Below are positions 11,404 to 21,886 of a stretch of DNA of 43,177 nt, in pieces (positions within the stretch are counted from its first letter, which is position 1; each line of letters starts with the position of its first letter). A program made the position numbers and the translations under genes. The DNA is from an uncultured Alphaproteobacteria bacterium (GTDB lineage Bacteria > Pseudomonadota > Alphaproteobacteria > SP197): positions 1 to 43,177 of the forward strand of contig CALIUG010000108.1 in assembly GCA_938048755.1 (NCBI GenBank). Direction: 5' to 3'. The notes beneath the pieces were generated by a model. The model saw nothing but the letters and a program-made list of their open reading frames with translations, was not told the origin of the DNA and searched no databases.

Positions 11404-12165
11404 ATGTCCGACCACGACACGACACCACAATGGCTCGATCGCGACGGCGGTCACCGTCTCGCCTATCACAAGAGCGCAGGCAAGACACCGGGCATCGTTT
11501 TCCTGGGTGGTTATGCCTCCGACATGACCGGGACCAAGGCCCAGTTCCTGGACCAGTGGTGCCGTGAGAACGACCGGTCCTATCTGCGCTTCGACTATCT
11601 GGGCCACGGTCAATCCAGCGGCACGTTTGAGGAAGGCACCATCGGGCGATGGACCGAGGATGCCCTGGCCGCACTCGACCGGTTGACCCAGGGCCCTCAG
11701 ATTCTGATCGGGTCCAGCATGGGTGGCTGGATTATGCTGAACCTCGCCCTGCAACGACCGGACCGTATTGCCGGGCTGGTCGGCATCGCCGCCGCACCGG
11801 ACTTCAGCCAGAACATCTGGTGGGGCCTCTCAGCAGAGGATCAGGACCGCTTGATGACAGACGGCAAGCTGACCATCCAGGAGGGTGAGAGCAGCTATAC
11901 GGTGACCCGTGACTTTGTCGAGGACGGCCGCAAGCATCTGGTGATGCGGTCCCCGATCGGGCTTTCTTGTCCTGTCCGCCTCCTTCAGGGCATGCGCGAT
12001 GACGCCGTGCCATGGCCAACCGCCCACCAGATCGCCGAGAGGACAACGGCCGAAGATGTCGTCGTGACCCTGATCAAAGATGGCGACCACAGACTGTCGC
12101 GTGATGAAGATCTTGAGCGATTGGGAACAATACTGGATGAACTGCTAGCAGTTGTTTCCCGCTAG
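11404..12165 (+). CDS. Alpha/beta hydrolase fold protein
   Basis: FDYLGHGQSSG, LIGSSMGGWIMLNLALQRPDRIAGLVGIAAAPDF (nucleophile elbow GSSMGG), C-terminal DGDHRLSR. Confidence 0.85.
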   Translation: MSDHDTTPQWLDRDGGHRLAYHKSAGKTPGIVFLGGYASDMTGTKAQFLDQWCRENDRSYLRFDYLGHGQSSGTFEEGTIGRWTEDALAALDRLTQGPQILIGSSMGGWIMLNLALQRPDRIAGLVGIAAAPDFSQNIWWGLSAEDQDRLMTDGKLTIQEGESSYTVTRDFVEDGRKHLVMRSPIGLSCPVRLLQGMRDDAVPWPTAHQIAERTTAEDVVVTLIKDGDHRLSRDEDLERLGTILDELLAVVSR

Positions 12166-13043
12166 GCGCCCTTTGCCTTGAGGTCAGCCTTCATGCCTTC
12201 GCGATAGGACGGAAACGTCAGGCTGACACCCAGTTGTTCCTTGATGCGGTCGTTTCGCACGCGCTTGTTGTCGGCGTAGAAGCTGGCGGCCATGTCGGAG
12301 AGTTCGGCATCTTCGAAGGCGACCGGCTCCGGCGGGGGCACACCAAGCAGCTTGCAGGCGTGCTCCACGACCTTGGCGGGTTCTTCGGGCTTGTCGTCAC
12401 AGACGTTGTAGACGGCCCCGGGATGGGGCCGGGCCATGGAGGCGCGCAGGGTCGCCACGATGTCATCGACATGGATGCGCGAGAACACCTGGCCCGGCTT
12501 GACGATGCGTCGTGCACGACCCTTGCGGACCTGTTCGAGCACACCGCGGCCGGGGCCATAGATGCCGGCCAGCCGGAAGACATGGACCGGCAGGCCGAAC
12601 CGCTCGTGCATGACGAGCCAGGCTTCCTCAGCCGCGACCCGGCGCGCGCTGCGTTCCAGGTTGGGCGCCAGTGGCGTGGTTTCATCGACCCACGCACCGT
12701 CATGGTTGCCATAGACGCCCGTGGTCGAGAGGTAACCGACCCAGTCCAGACTTTCGATGGTGCCGATCTGTTCGCCGGCTGCCTGCAGCGGCGGACAGGC
12801 CACGTCCTTTGACGGCGGGATCGAATCAACAAGGTGCGTGGTGCCTTCCAGGGCCTGCAGAAGGGGCCTTTCGGCCGTAACGCCATCAAACACGACAGCC
12901 TGGATTCCCAGGGCCTTCAGGGCTTCGCATTTCTCAGGATCACGTGCGGTTCCGGCAACGGACCAGCCTTCATCCAGCAGCGTGCGGGCCAGTGTGCCGA
13001 CACTGAATCCAAGGCCAAAACAAAAGAGCTTCTTCACGGGCAA
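12162..13043 (-). CDS. NAD(P)-dependent SDR/epimerase-like protein
   Basis: [34 protein letters not shown]...[18 protein letters not shown]...[10 protein letters not shown]. Confidence 0.82.
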   Translation of the reverse strand: MPVKKLFCFGLGFSVGTLARTLLDEGWSVAGTARDPEKCEALKALGIQAVVFDGVTAERPLLQALEGTTHLVDSIPPSKDVACPPLQAAGEQIGTIESLDWVGYLSTTGVYGNHDGAWVDETTPLAPNLERSARRVAAEEAWLVMHERFGLPVHVFRLAGIYGPGRGVLEQVRKGRARRIVKPGQVFSRIHVDDIVATLRASMARPHPGAVYNVCDDKPEEPAKVVEHACKLLGVPPPEPVAFEDAELSDMAASFYADNKRVRNDRIKEQLGVSLTFPSYREGMKADLKAKGA

Positions 13044-14167
13044 CCCTCATCCCATTCGCGCCGGACAGCATCGTCGGCTTCGGTTTCATAGTGGGCACGG
13101 CGCGCCTCTGCAAAGGCAGCCTGGTCACAATGACACCTGAGCGCCCACACCGCCATGGCACGCACCAGGGGTGAGGCATCGTCCAGACGGTCGATGATCG
13201 CCGAATGCGCACCTTCTTCGTTGCTGTTGCCCAGCGCGATCATCACATTGCGCACAAAGCGATCACGTCCAACACGTTTGATCGGGCTGCCACGGAAGAG
13301 TTCACGGAAGCCCGCGTCATCAAGCTGGGCAAGGTCAGCCAGGCGCGGTGCCGTCAGTTCGGCACGCGGCAGAAAGGCCGGTTCGCTCGCACGGCTGGCA
13401 AATTTGTTCCAGGGGCAGACCGCCAGGCAGTCGTCACAGCCGTAGATGCGGTTCCCCATGGGCGCGCGAAACTCGGCAGCGATATGACCCTTGTGTTCGA
13501 TGGTGAGGTAGGAGATGCAGCGTGTTGCATCCAGTCGATAAGGTTCAGGAAAGGCTGCCGTCGGGCAGATGTCCTGACAGGCCCTGCAGGAGCCGCAATG
13601 GTCCGGCTCAGGTTCATCGGGCTCAAGATCGAGCGTAGTGTAGATTTCGCCCAGGAAGAACCAGGAACCCAGCGAGCGCGAAACGAGGTTGGTGTGTTTG
13701 CCCTGCCATCCCACACGGGTGCGCGCCGCCAGTGGTTTCTCCATGACCGGTGCCGTATCAACAAACACCTTCACGTCGCCACCCTGGGTCTCGACCATCC
13801 AGCGCGCCAGCGCCTTCAACCGCTTCTTGACGACATCGTGGTAGTCACGGCCACGGGCATAAACCGAGATGACGCCCCGATCCCTGCGTTCCAGGTCATC
13901 AAGCGGGTCGTGGGTGGGAGCATAACTCATCGCAAGCGTGATGACCGAGCGTGCCTGGGGCCAAAGCTCCTGGGGATCGCTGCGCTGCTCACCGCGCCGC
14001 TCCATCCAGTCCATATCGCCGTGGTGCCCGGCAGTGACATAGCGCGACAGACGATCGGACCATTCCGGCGTTGCCACTGCCGAGGTCACACCGCAGGCAT
14101 CAAATCCCAGACGGCTCGCTTCTTCGCGAATGGCTCTTGTTGCAAGCGTGGCTTGAGTCACCGCCAC
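13034..14167 (-). CDS. queG: Epoxyqueuosine reductase
   Basis: Two 4Fe-4S motifs [37 protein letters not shown] and [15 protein letters not shown]-terminal LGFDACGV. Confidence 0.94.
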   Translation of the reverse strand: MAVTQATLATRAIREEASRLGFDACGVTSAVATPEWSDRLSRYVTAGHHGDMDWMERRGEQRSDPQELWPQARSVITLAMSYAPTHDPLDDLERRDRGVISVYARGRDYHDVVKKRLKALARWMVETQGGDVKVFVDTAPVMEKPLAARTRVGWQGKHTNLVSRSLGSWFFLGEIYTTLDLEPDEPEPDHCGSCRACQDICPTAAFPEPYRLDATRCISYLTIEHKGHIAAEFRAPMGNRIYGCDDCLAVCPWNKFASRASEPAFLPRAELTAPRLADLAQLDDAGFRELFRGSPIKRVGRDRFVRNVMIALGNSNEEGAHSAIIDRLDDASPLVRAMAVWALRCHCDQAAFAEARRAHYETEADDAVRREWDEGCP

Positions 14168-14175
14168 CGCAGGCC

Positions 14176-14844
14176 TCAGAAATCCAGATCGTCGTAATGG
14201 CTGACAGGGCGCAGGCCGGGGAGCCGATCATCCAGGATAGGCTGGAAGGACGGTCGCGACTTCACGCGCGCATACCAGTCACGCGCGGCTTCCTGGTGCG
14301 CCCAGGGAACATCACCGATGTAATCGATGCAGGAGAGCTGCGCGGCAGCTGCAATATCAGCCAGGCTGAACTGTTCGCCGGCAAGCCAGCTGCGCCGTTC
14401 CACCAGAAAGGCGATGTAGTCGAGATGCACACGGATGTTGGCGAGCCCGGCGCGAACCGTGGCGGAATCAGGTTCACCGTGGCCCAGAAACCGTCGCTGC
14501 ACCTTTTCGCCAAAGAGGTTCTGTGTTGCCTCAATGTGCATCTTCTCGTCGAACCAGGCGACCAGACGCCTGGTTTCGGCACGTTGTGCAGGGGACGCAC
14601 CGAGTAGGTCGGGCAAGGGCTGGACTTCCTGCAGATACTCGACAATAGCAGTGCTGTCGGCGATGGGCGTGCCATCGGCCTCGACCAGAACCGGGACCTT
14701 TCCTGCGGGATTGAGATGCAGGAATTCCTCACGCCGTTCCCAGACGTTCTCGGTCTTGAGGTCGAACGGCAGTCCCTTTTCCTTCAGGGCAATCCGGACC
14801 TTGCGGCAGAACGGAGAAAGCGGGACATGGTAGAGCTCACGCAT
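14176..14844 (-). CDS. Glutathione S-transferase family protein
   Basis: [35 protein letters not shown]...[31 protein letters not shown]-domain. Confidence 0.9.
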   Translation of the reverse strand: MRELYHVPLSPFCRKVRIALKEKGLPFDLKTENVWERREEFLHLNPAGKVPVLVEADGTPIADSTAIVEYLQEVQPLPDLLGASPAQRAETRRLVAWFDEKMHIEATQNLFGEKVQRRFLGHGEPDSATVRAGLANIRVHLDYIAFLVERRSWLAGEQFSLADIAAAAQLSCIDYIGDVPWAHQEAARDWYARVKSRPSFQPILDDRLPGLRPVSHYDDLDF

Positions 14845-14891
14845 GCGCGGAAGCTAACGCGGATTCTTGCGTTTCGCCACGGCTTCCGTTG

Positions 14892-15560
14892 CTATTCGAG
14901 AACAACCTGCAGCGTGTCGCAGAAGCGCCCGGTCGGTACCGCGCGAAGATCGGCCGGATTGACCCGCAGTTCCAATTTCAGGCGATCTTCGCTGTCGGAA
15001 GCTGCAGCAAGGTGGAGAGGCGCATCAAACTGCAGTTCCGCAGGGGTTTCCGAGAAACCTGTGCCAACCGAAACCTGATAGGGAATGGACGCACCGCACG
15101 CGCCTTTGAGGCGGAACGCCCCGCCCTGCGCACTGAAGGCCTTGATCGAAAGATCGCGGGATACATCGGTGAGCAGGCTTTGATGCGCACGCACCGGCGG
15201 GCCGGGAAACGGCATGGAATGCTCAACCTCGGTCTTGGTCAGGGTCACGGCAAAGCCGATGCCCTGACCATCTGCAGGGACGCTGCTCCCCACGATGACG
15301 GACATGTCGAGGGCAAGCGATGAAGCACGGATGGCATCCTGGGTTTCCAGCACGGAGGCGAGCTGTTCCTGTGTCAGGCAACCGCGTTTGATGAGGACGG
15401 CGCCCAACCTGCCGCCACAGGCTGCCTGGGCTTCCAGAGCGTCCATCAGCTGATGTTCGTTGATCAATCCGCAATCCTGAAGAAGGCGCCCAAGCCTGAG
15501 GCCCGACGACACGGCATTTGTGTGGCCAGTCTGGTGTAACAACGACAATCTCCCAACCAT
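14892..15560 (-). CDS. Hypothetical protein: MshEN/GspE-N-like N-terminal region plus a C-terminal beta-rich domain resembling SCPU
   Basis: N-terminal LRLGRLLQDCGLINEHQLMDALEAQAACGGRLGAVLIKRGCLTQEQLASVLETQ (tandem L-x-x-G-LI/CLT repeats); C-terminal GACGASIPYQVSVGTG...PTGRFCDTLQVVLE. Confidence 0.6.
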   Translation of the reverse strand: MVGRLSLLHQTGHTNAVSSGLRLGRLLQDCGLINEHQLMDALEAQAACGGRLGAVLIKRGCLTQEQLASVLETQDAIRASSLALDMSVIVGSSVPADGQGIGFAVTLTKTEVEHSMPFPGPPVRAHQSLLTDVSRDLSIKAFSAQGGAFRLKGACGASIPYQVSVGTGFSETPAELQFDAPLHLAAASDSEDRLKLELRVNPADLRAVPTGRFCDTLQVVLE

Positions 15561-15653
15561 TCGGCCCCCACGACCGAATCCCAAGTTGCGTCCGACCTTG
15601 TTCACATGGCCGTGAACCCGGACAGCACAAGTGACGGCGCGCACACCCGACGG

Positions 15654-18600
15654 TCAGGCGCTTGCGCGGGAGCCTTCGTCCTGAAGGGGGTGATGGAGGC
15701 GCTCGATCATCTCACGGGGGCAGACCTGCCAGATGTCACCAACCCGCAGATCCCATTCACGCAGGATGCGTGAGGCATAAACCGATTGGGTTTCCCTGGC
15801 GTGTACCGCCACGAGGGACTTCACGACACCTTCCCAGTGGGAACTGGCCAATCGCTGCATCACCACGGTTTCATCGTTGATGTGCTGGGGCAGTGTCTGA
15901 TCAGGGTCATAGATGAACGCCATACCGCCGGTCATTCCCGCGCCGAAGTTGGCGCCAACCGGCCCCAGAATCACAGCCGTTCCGCCGGTCATGTATTCGC
16001 ATCCGTTGGAGCCACAACCCTCGATGACGGTATCGGCGCCGGAATTGCGCACGGCGAACCGCTCCCCGGCCTGACCAGCCGCAAAGAGCTGGCCGGCGGT
16101 GGCGCCATACAGCACCGTGTTGCCGATGATGGTGTTGTGCTGTGATGCACGCTCGCTGGAAGCCGGCGGACGCACCACGACGATACCACCCGAGAGGCCC
16201 TTGCCGACATAGTCGTTGGCATCGCCAAAGACCTCGAGCTTCAGGCCCTGCACCGCAAAGGCGCCGAGCGATTGCCCGGCGGAACCGCGCAGACGGACCG
16301 TGATATGGCCCGGCGCGAGTCCGTCCATGCCGAAGCGCTGCGTGATTTCCGAGGACAGCCTGGTGCCGACCGCCCGATGCGTGTTCCGCACGTTGTAGGC
16401 AAGCTGCATCTTCTCGCGCTCTTCCAGTGCCGCACGCGCATCGTGCAGCATCTGGGCATCAAGCGTGTCGGGAACCTCGTTGCGCCCCTCGATGGTGCAA
16501 TAGCGGGGTTGGTCGCCGGGATCGGCCTGAACCAGAAGCGGGTTGAGGTCGAGGTCATCAAGATCCTCACTGCCGCGGCTGACCTGTTTGAGAAGATCAG
16601 TGCGCCCGATGATCTCGTTGAGGCTGCGCACACCCAGGGATGCCAGAATTTCACGCACTTCTTCCGCGATGAAGGAAAAGAGGTTCACGACCTTTTCAGG
16701 TGAACCCTCGAACTTGGCGCGGAGCGAGTCTTTCTGGGTGCAGATCCCTACCGGGCAGGTGTTGGAATGGCACTGACGCACCATGATGCAGCCCATGGCC
16801 ACGAGCGATGCCGTGCCGACACCATATTCCTCGGCCCCCATCATGGCAGCCGTGACGACATCTCGGCCCGTGCGGATACCGCCATCGGTGCGCAGGGTGA
16901 CGGTGTGACGCAGACGGTTGAGCGTGAGCACCTGATTGGCCTCGGCCAGGCCCATCTCCCAGGGCGCGCCGGCGTACTTGATGCTGGTCTGGGGACTGGC
17001 GCCGGTACCGCCGACATGGCCGGAGATCAGGATGACATCGGCCTTGGCCTTGGCAACGCCTGCCGCAACCGTGCCTACACCGGCCTGGCTGACCAGCTTC
17101 ACCGTGACCCGGGCCGAGGCATTGATCTGCTTGAGGTCGTAGATGAGCTGCGCCAGATCCTCGATCGAATAGATGTCGTGATGCGGCGGCGGCGAAATCA
17201 GCATCACGCCCGGCGTGGCATGACGCAGCTTGGCGATCATCTCGGTCACCTTGAAGCCCGGCAGCTGCCCGCCTTCGCCCGGCTTGGCACCCTGCGCGAT
17301 CTTGATTTCGAGCTCGCGGCAGTTGGTCAGGTACTGGGCGGTGACACCGAAACGACCCGAGGCCACCTGCTTGATCGGTGAATTGGGATTGTCGCCATTG
17401 GGCCGGGGATGAAAGCGCTCCGGGTCTTCACCGCCTTCGCCGGAATCCGACAAGGCACCGATCCGGTTCATGGCGATGGTGAGCGTCTCATGAGCTTCCG
17501 GCGACAGGGCGCCCAGCGACATGCCCGGCGTGACGAAGCGTTTGCGGATTTCCGTGATCGATTCGACTTCATCGATCCCGATGGGCTCATGACGCGGATT
17601 GAAATCAAGCAGGTCGCGCAGATCAAACGGCGGGCGCTTGTCCATGCCCTCGGCATACCGCTTGTACATCTGGTAGCTATCGGTCGCGACGGCGGTCTGC
17701 AGCGCATGAATGAGGCCGGCTTCGAAGGCGTGGGCCTCGCCGCCATAGCGGTATCGATAGATGCCGCCGATGGGGAGCGACACGATGTCGTTTTCGTAGG
17801 CCTCACGATGCAGTTTCAGCGAACGGCGCTGTATACCGGTGAGGCCGATACCGGAAATACGTGATGGCATGCCGGGAAAGAACTCGGCGACCAGCGTGCG
17901 CGAAAGCCCGATGGTTTCGAAGTTATAGCCACCGCGATAGGACGAGATGACGGAGATGCCCATCTTGGACATGATCTTCAACAGACCGTCATCAATGGCC
18001 TTCTTGTAGCGGGCAACACATTCCTCAAGCGTATAGTCGGCCAACAGGCCGCGGCGGTGCCGCTCGGCAATGCCTTCTTCGGCGAGATACGCATTGACCG
18101 TGGTCGCACCGACGCCCACGAGCACCGCGAAATAGTGCACGTCCAGGCACTCGCTCGAGCGCACGTTGAGCGACGTGAACGTTCGCAGGGATTGGCGCAC
18201 CAGATGGCTGTGCACGGCGCCCGCCACGAGAATCATCGGCATGGCAACACGGTCTCTGCCGGTCGCCTCATCGGTCAAGATGATGTGCTCGCAGCCACCG
18301 CGCACCGCATCTTCGGATTCCTGACGGATGCGTTGGATGGCATCCGACAGGGCATTCTCGTCATCGCGACCGGCGTCGAACGTGCAGTCGATGACGGTCG
18401 CGCTGTCTTTCATGTAGCGGCGCATGGCCTGGAACTGCGCGTTGGTCAGGACCGGGGATTGCAGTTGCAGAATCCGCGTCTGGCTCTCGTCCTGATCAAG
18501 AATGTTGGAGAGATTGCCCAGACGCGTGTCGAGCGTCATGACACGGCGCTCGCGCAGCGAATCGATCGGCGGATTCGTGACCTGGCTGAAGTTCTGACGG

Positions 18601-20180
18601 AAGAAATGGTGCAGGCCGCGGTACTGATCCGACAACACCGCCAGCGGCGTATCGTCGCCCATGGAGCCAATGGGTTCCTTGGCTGTTTCGACCATGGGCT
18701 GAAGGATCAGTTCGAGATCCTCGATCGAGTAGCTGGCCGCACGCTGGCGCGTCTTGAGCTCGCCCAGATCAAACAGGTGCTCGGTGCCGTCTTGGGCTTC
18801 GACCAGGGAATCAAGATGGGTGATGTTGCCAACCCACTGACTGTAGGGCTGCTGAGCGGCAAGATGCTCCTTCAGCTCTTCATCCTTGTAGAGCCGACCT
18901 TCTGCCAGATCGACGGCAATCATCTGACCTGGTCCCAGGCGCCCGCAATGGACCAGATCCTGTTCGGCAATCGGCACCATGCCGGTCTCGGAACCGACAA
19001 ACAGAAGACCATCGCGCGTCTGGGAGTAACGCATGGGCCGCAGACCGTTGCGATCCATGCCGGCCAGCACCCAGCGACCATCCGAAGCGGCAATGGCAGC
19101 CGGTCCGTCCCAGGGTTCCATAACTGTATTGCAATAGAGGTAGAGGTCGCGGACCTCTTCGGAGAGATCCGCATTGTCGGCCCAGGCTTCGGGAATCATC
19201 ATGGTCTTGACGAGCGGCACGGATCGCTCGGCATGGACCAGAAGCTCAAAGACCGAATCCAGAGCCGCCGAATCAGAACTGCCGGATTGAATGACGGGCT
19301 TGATGACGTCGAGATGTTCGGCAAAGGCGTCGTGGCCGATGCGCGCCTCATGGCTCTTCATCCAGTTGGTGTTGCCGCGCACCGTGTTGATCTCACCGTT
19401 ATGGGCGATCATGCGGAACGGCTGGGCCAGCTTCCAGGTCGGGAAGGTATTGGTCGAATAGCGCTGATGGAAGATGGCGAAGCTGGAGACGAATCGCTCG
19501 TCAAGCAGGTCCGGATAGAAGGCCGAGAGCTGTTCGGCCAGGAACATGCCCTTGTAGACAATCGAGCGGCAGGACAGCGAGCAGATGTAGAAATCGGCGA
19601 CCTGAGCTTCGCGCACGCCCATCTCGATCTTGCGGCGGATGATGTAGAGATCGCGTTCAAACTGGTGATCGTCGATGCCATCCTCGTTGGCGATCATGAT
19701 CTGTTCGATCTCGGGCCGCGTGGCGTTGGCCTTCTCCCCGATGATCGCGCTGTTGATCGGCACCTGGCGCCAGCCGAAGATGCGGTAGCCGAAGTTCAGA
19801 ATCTCCGATTCGACGATGGCGCGACAGACTTCCGCAGCACCCAGGTCGGTCTTGGGCAGGAACACCATGCCCACAGCCAGGCGTCCCTCGCCCGTCTCGT
19901 GTCCGGTGCGTTCGACATGTTCCTTGAAGAATCCCTGCGGAATCTGGACCTGAATGCCGGCACCGTCTCCGGTCTTGCCGTCCGCATCCACCGCTCCGCG
20001 ATGCCAGACCGCCTTGAGCGCATCAACGCCGGCCACCACCACATCCCGCCGAGGCTTGCCATCCAGAGAAGCCACGAAACCGACACCACAGGCATCGTGT
20101 TCGAAGGCCGGATCATACATGCCGTCCGCGTCAAGCCGGCGAGCTTCGGAGAACTGTAACGCCATCGGATCATTGGTCAT
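15654..20180 (-). CDS. gltB: Glutamate synthase (NADPH) large subunit
   Basis: 1508 aa; CGVGFVASLDGKP amidotransferase N-terminus, HNGEINTVRGN, SGHVGGTGASPQTSIKYAGAPWEMGL, GxGSNGCEYMTGG C-terminal helix. Confidence 0.98.
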   Translation of the reverse strand: MTNDPMALQFSEARRLDADGMYDPAFEHDACGVGFVASLDGKPRRDVVVAGVDALKAVWHRGAVDADGKTGDGAGIQVQIPQGFFKEHVERTGHETGEGRLAVGMVFLPKTDLGAAEVCRAIVESEILNFGYRIFGWRQVPINSAIIGEKANATRPEIEQIMIANEDGIDDHQFERDLYIIRRKIEMGVREAQVADFYICSLSCRSIVYKGMFLAEQLSAFYPDLLDERFVSSFAIFHQRYSTNTFPTWKLAQPFRMIAHNGEINTVRGNTNWMKSHEARIGHDAFAEHLDVIKPVIQSGSSDSAALDSVFELLVHAERSVPLVKTMMIPEAWADNADLSEEVRDLYLYCNTVMEPWDGPAAIAASDGRWVLAGMDRNGLRPMRYSQTRDGLLFVGSETGMVPIAEQDLVHCGRLGPGQMIAVDLAEGRLYKDEELKEHLAAQQPYSQWVGNITHLDSLVEAQDGTEHLFDLGELKTRQRAASYSIEDLELILQPMVETAKEPIGSMGDDTPLAVLSDQYRGLHHFFRQNFSQVTNPPIDSLRERRVMTLDTRLGNLSNILDQDESQTRILQLQSPVLTNAQFQAMRRYMKDSATVIDCTFDAGRDDENALSDAIQRIRQESEDAVRGGCEHIILTDEATGRDRVAMPMILVAGAVHSHLVRQSLRTFTSLNVRSSECLDVHYFAVLVGVGATTVNAYLAEEGIAERHRRGLLADYTLEECVARYKKAIDDGLLKIMSKMGISVISSYRGGYNFETIGLSRTLVAEFFPGMPSRISGIGLTGIQRRSLKLHREAYENDIVSLPIGGIYRYRYGGEAHAFEAGLIHALQTAVATDSYQMYKRYAEGMDKRPPFDLRDLLDFNPRHEPIGIDEVESITEIRKRFVTPGMSLGALSPEAHETLTIAMNRIGALSDSGEGGEDPERFHPRPNGDNPNSPIKQVASGRFGVTAQYLTNCRELEIKIAQGAKPGEGGQLPGFKVTEMIAKLRHATPGVMLISPPPHHDIYSIEDLAQLIYDLKQINASARVTVKLVSQAGVGTVAAGVAKAKADVILISGHVGGTGASPQTSIKYAGAPWEMGLAEANQVLTLNRLRHTVTLRTDGGIRTGRDVVTAAMMGAEEYGVGTASLVAMGCIMVRQCHSNTCPVGICTQKDSLRAKFEGSPEKVVNLFSFIAEEVREILASLGVRSLNEIIGRTDLLKQVSRGSEDLDDLDLNPLLVQADPGDQPRYCTIEGRNEVPDTLDAQMLHDARAALEEREKMQLAYNVRNTHRAVGTRLSSEITQRFGMDGLAPGHITVRLRGSAGQSLGAFAVQGLKLEVFGDANDYVGKGLSGGIVVVRPPASSERASQHNTIIGNTVLYGATAGQLFAAGQAGERFAVRNSGADTVIEGCGSNGCEYMTGGTAVILGPVGANFGAGMTGGMAFIYDPDQTLPQHINDETVVMQRLASSHWEGVVKSLVAVHARETQSVYASRILREWDLRVGDIWQVCPREMIERLHHPLQDEGSRASA

Positions 20181-20189
20181 GGCGTACTC

Positions 20190-21629
20190 CTAGCTCGCTG
20201 CTTTCAGGGAAAGGGCTGCCTTGGCCTGCAGTTCCTTGTGCATGGCTTCGGCGGCGTCACGTCCGTCATGGATGGCCCAGACAACAAGAGACGCGCCGCG
20301 CACAATGTCGCCGGCCGCATAGACACCATCAAGATTCGTGGCACCGGTCAGCATAGTGGTCTTCACCGTGCCCCAACGGGTCATCGTGAGATCAGGGGCT
20401 TCAAAGGTCTCGGCAATGGGTTCGGGATCAAAGCCCAGGGCCTTGAGAACCAGATCAGCCTCGATGCGATGTTCCGAGCCCGGCACGATTTGCGGGGTCA
20501 GACGGCCGCTGGAATCCGGCTCGCCCAAACGCATTTTGACCGCACGCACCGCCTCGACATGGTCGTCACCCAGGAACGCCTCGGGTGCGGAGAGAAACTC
20601 GAAGCGCACGCCTTCTTCCATGGCGTAGGAAACTTCGCGCTGACTGCCGGGCATGTTCGTGCGGTCGCGCCGGTAAAGGCAGGTGACGGCCTTGGCGCCC
20701 TGACGCACGGCCGTGCGCACACAATCCATGGCGGTATCACCGCCACCGATGACCACGATGTTCTTGCCTTCTGCGTTCAGGTCGCCTGAGTCAAAGGCAG
20801 GCACCGTATCGCCCAGGCTCTTGCGGTTGCTGGCAATTAGATAATCGAGGGCTGGCACAACACCGTCGAGGCCGACGCCGGGAGCCTTGATGTCGCGTCC
20901 CTCATAGACGCCCGTGGCAATCAGGACGGCATCGTGGCGCTCTCTGAGGTCGGCAAAGCTGATATCGCGCCCGATTTCTGTGGAGGTGTGAAAGACGACG
21001 CCGCTGGCAGCAAGGAGTTCGGTGCGACGCTCGACGACTTCCTTCTCAAGCTTGAATCCGGGGATGCCGTAGATCAGCAAACCGCCGATGCGGTCATGCC
21101 GGTCATAGACCTCTACCCTGTAGCCATGGCGGCGCAGCATGTCCGCGGCAGCCAGACCGGCAGGTCCGCCGCCGACAATCCCGATGGACTGTTCACGCTC
21201 GCGTACCGGGCGCGGGCCTGAGACCCATCCGTTCTGGAAGGCTGTTTCGGTGATGTAGCGTTCGACCGCACCGATGGTGACCGATTCGAATCCCTTTTCG
21301 ATCACGCAATTGCCTTCGCACAGCCGGTCCTGTGGGCAGATGCGCCCGCAAATTTCGGGAAACGTATTCGTTGCAGACGAGAGTTCGTAGGCTTCTTCCA
21401 GACGTCCCTCGGCCGTTAGCTTTAACCAATCGGGAATGTTGTTCTGCAGGGGACAATGCACCTGGCAAAACGGCACGCCGCATTGCGAGCAGCGTGATGC
21501 CTGCTCGCCCGCGCGCTGCTGCGAGAAGTCATCAAAGATCTCGTCGAAATCTTCGCGTCGGATCTCCGCCGCACGTTTGGGTGGGCGTGTCTGAGCGACG
21601 TCGACGAAGGTGAGCAGTTTGGCTGTCAT
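20190..21629 (-). CDS. gltD: Glutamate synthase small subunit
   Basis: 479 aa; CSQCGVPFCQVHCPLQNNIPDWLKL, GGGPAGLAAADMLRRHGY, VIGGGDTAMDCVRTAVRQGA. Confidence 0.97.
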   Translation of the reverse strand: MTAKLLTFVDVAQTRPPKRAAEIRREDFDEIFDDFSQQRAGEQASRCSQCGVPFCQVHCPLQNNIPDWLKLTAEGRLEEAYELSSATNTFPEICGRICPQDRLCEGNCVIEKGFESVTIGAVERYITETAFQNGWVSGPRPVREREQSIGIVGGGPAGLAAADMLRRHGYRVEVYDRHDRIGGLLIYGIPGFKLEKEVVERRTELLAASGVVFHTSTEIGRDISFADLRERHDAVLIATGVYEGRDIKAPGVGLDGVVPALDYLIASNRKSLGDTVPAFDSGDLNAEGKNIVVIGGGDTAMDCVRTAVRQGAKAVTCLYRRDRTNMPGSQREVSYAMEEGVRFEFLSAPEAFLGDDHVEAVRAVKMRLGEPDSSGRLTPQIVPGSEHRIEADLVLKALGFDPEPIAETFEAPDLTMTRWGTVKTTMLTGATNLDGVYAAGDIVRGASLVVWAIHDGRDAAEAMHKELQAKAALSLKAAS

Positions 21630-21670
21630 GGCATGTCCTCGGTCCCCAGGGAACGCCGGGGCGGGCGGTT

Positions 21671-21806
21671 TTAGGTGATTTCGTGGCGTGAGACGAGCAA
21701 AATCGACTAGTTAGGTCAATACTATTGCCTTACCTGTTGCAAACCAATCGCCTGACCTCGCTCAGAATGTGCTATTCTGGCAAATTCCCTGATCAAATTA
21801 GGTCAG
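21671..21806. promoter_or_regulatory. Divergent gltD/uppP intergenic region with repeated TTAGGTCA-like motifs and a CAGAAT-N5-ATTCTG dyad
   Basis: TTAGGTGA 21671-21678; TTAGGTCA 21711-21718; inverted CTGACCT 21752-21758; TTAGGTCAG 21798-21806; CAGAATgtgctATTCTG 21763-21779. Confidence 0.4.
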
Positions 21807-21886
21807 TAAATGTGGCCTTATTATTCGATCATTTCTGCGATTCACCGTGATAGTGTCCCTGGCATCGTTTCAGGAGTGCTTCCCTC

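Noticed and set aside
18057-20159. Long plus-strand ORFs antisense to known genes (for example 18057..20159 of 700 aa, 2799..4817 of 672 aa, 482..1969 of 495 aa)
   Set aside because: They lie opposite confidently identified genes (gltB, pheT, lepA/amidohydrolase), have low-complexity high-GC mirror composition and no recognisable domains; typical spurious antisense ORFs.
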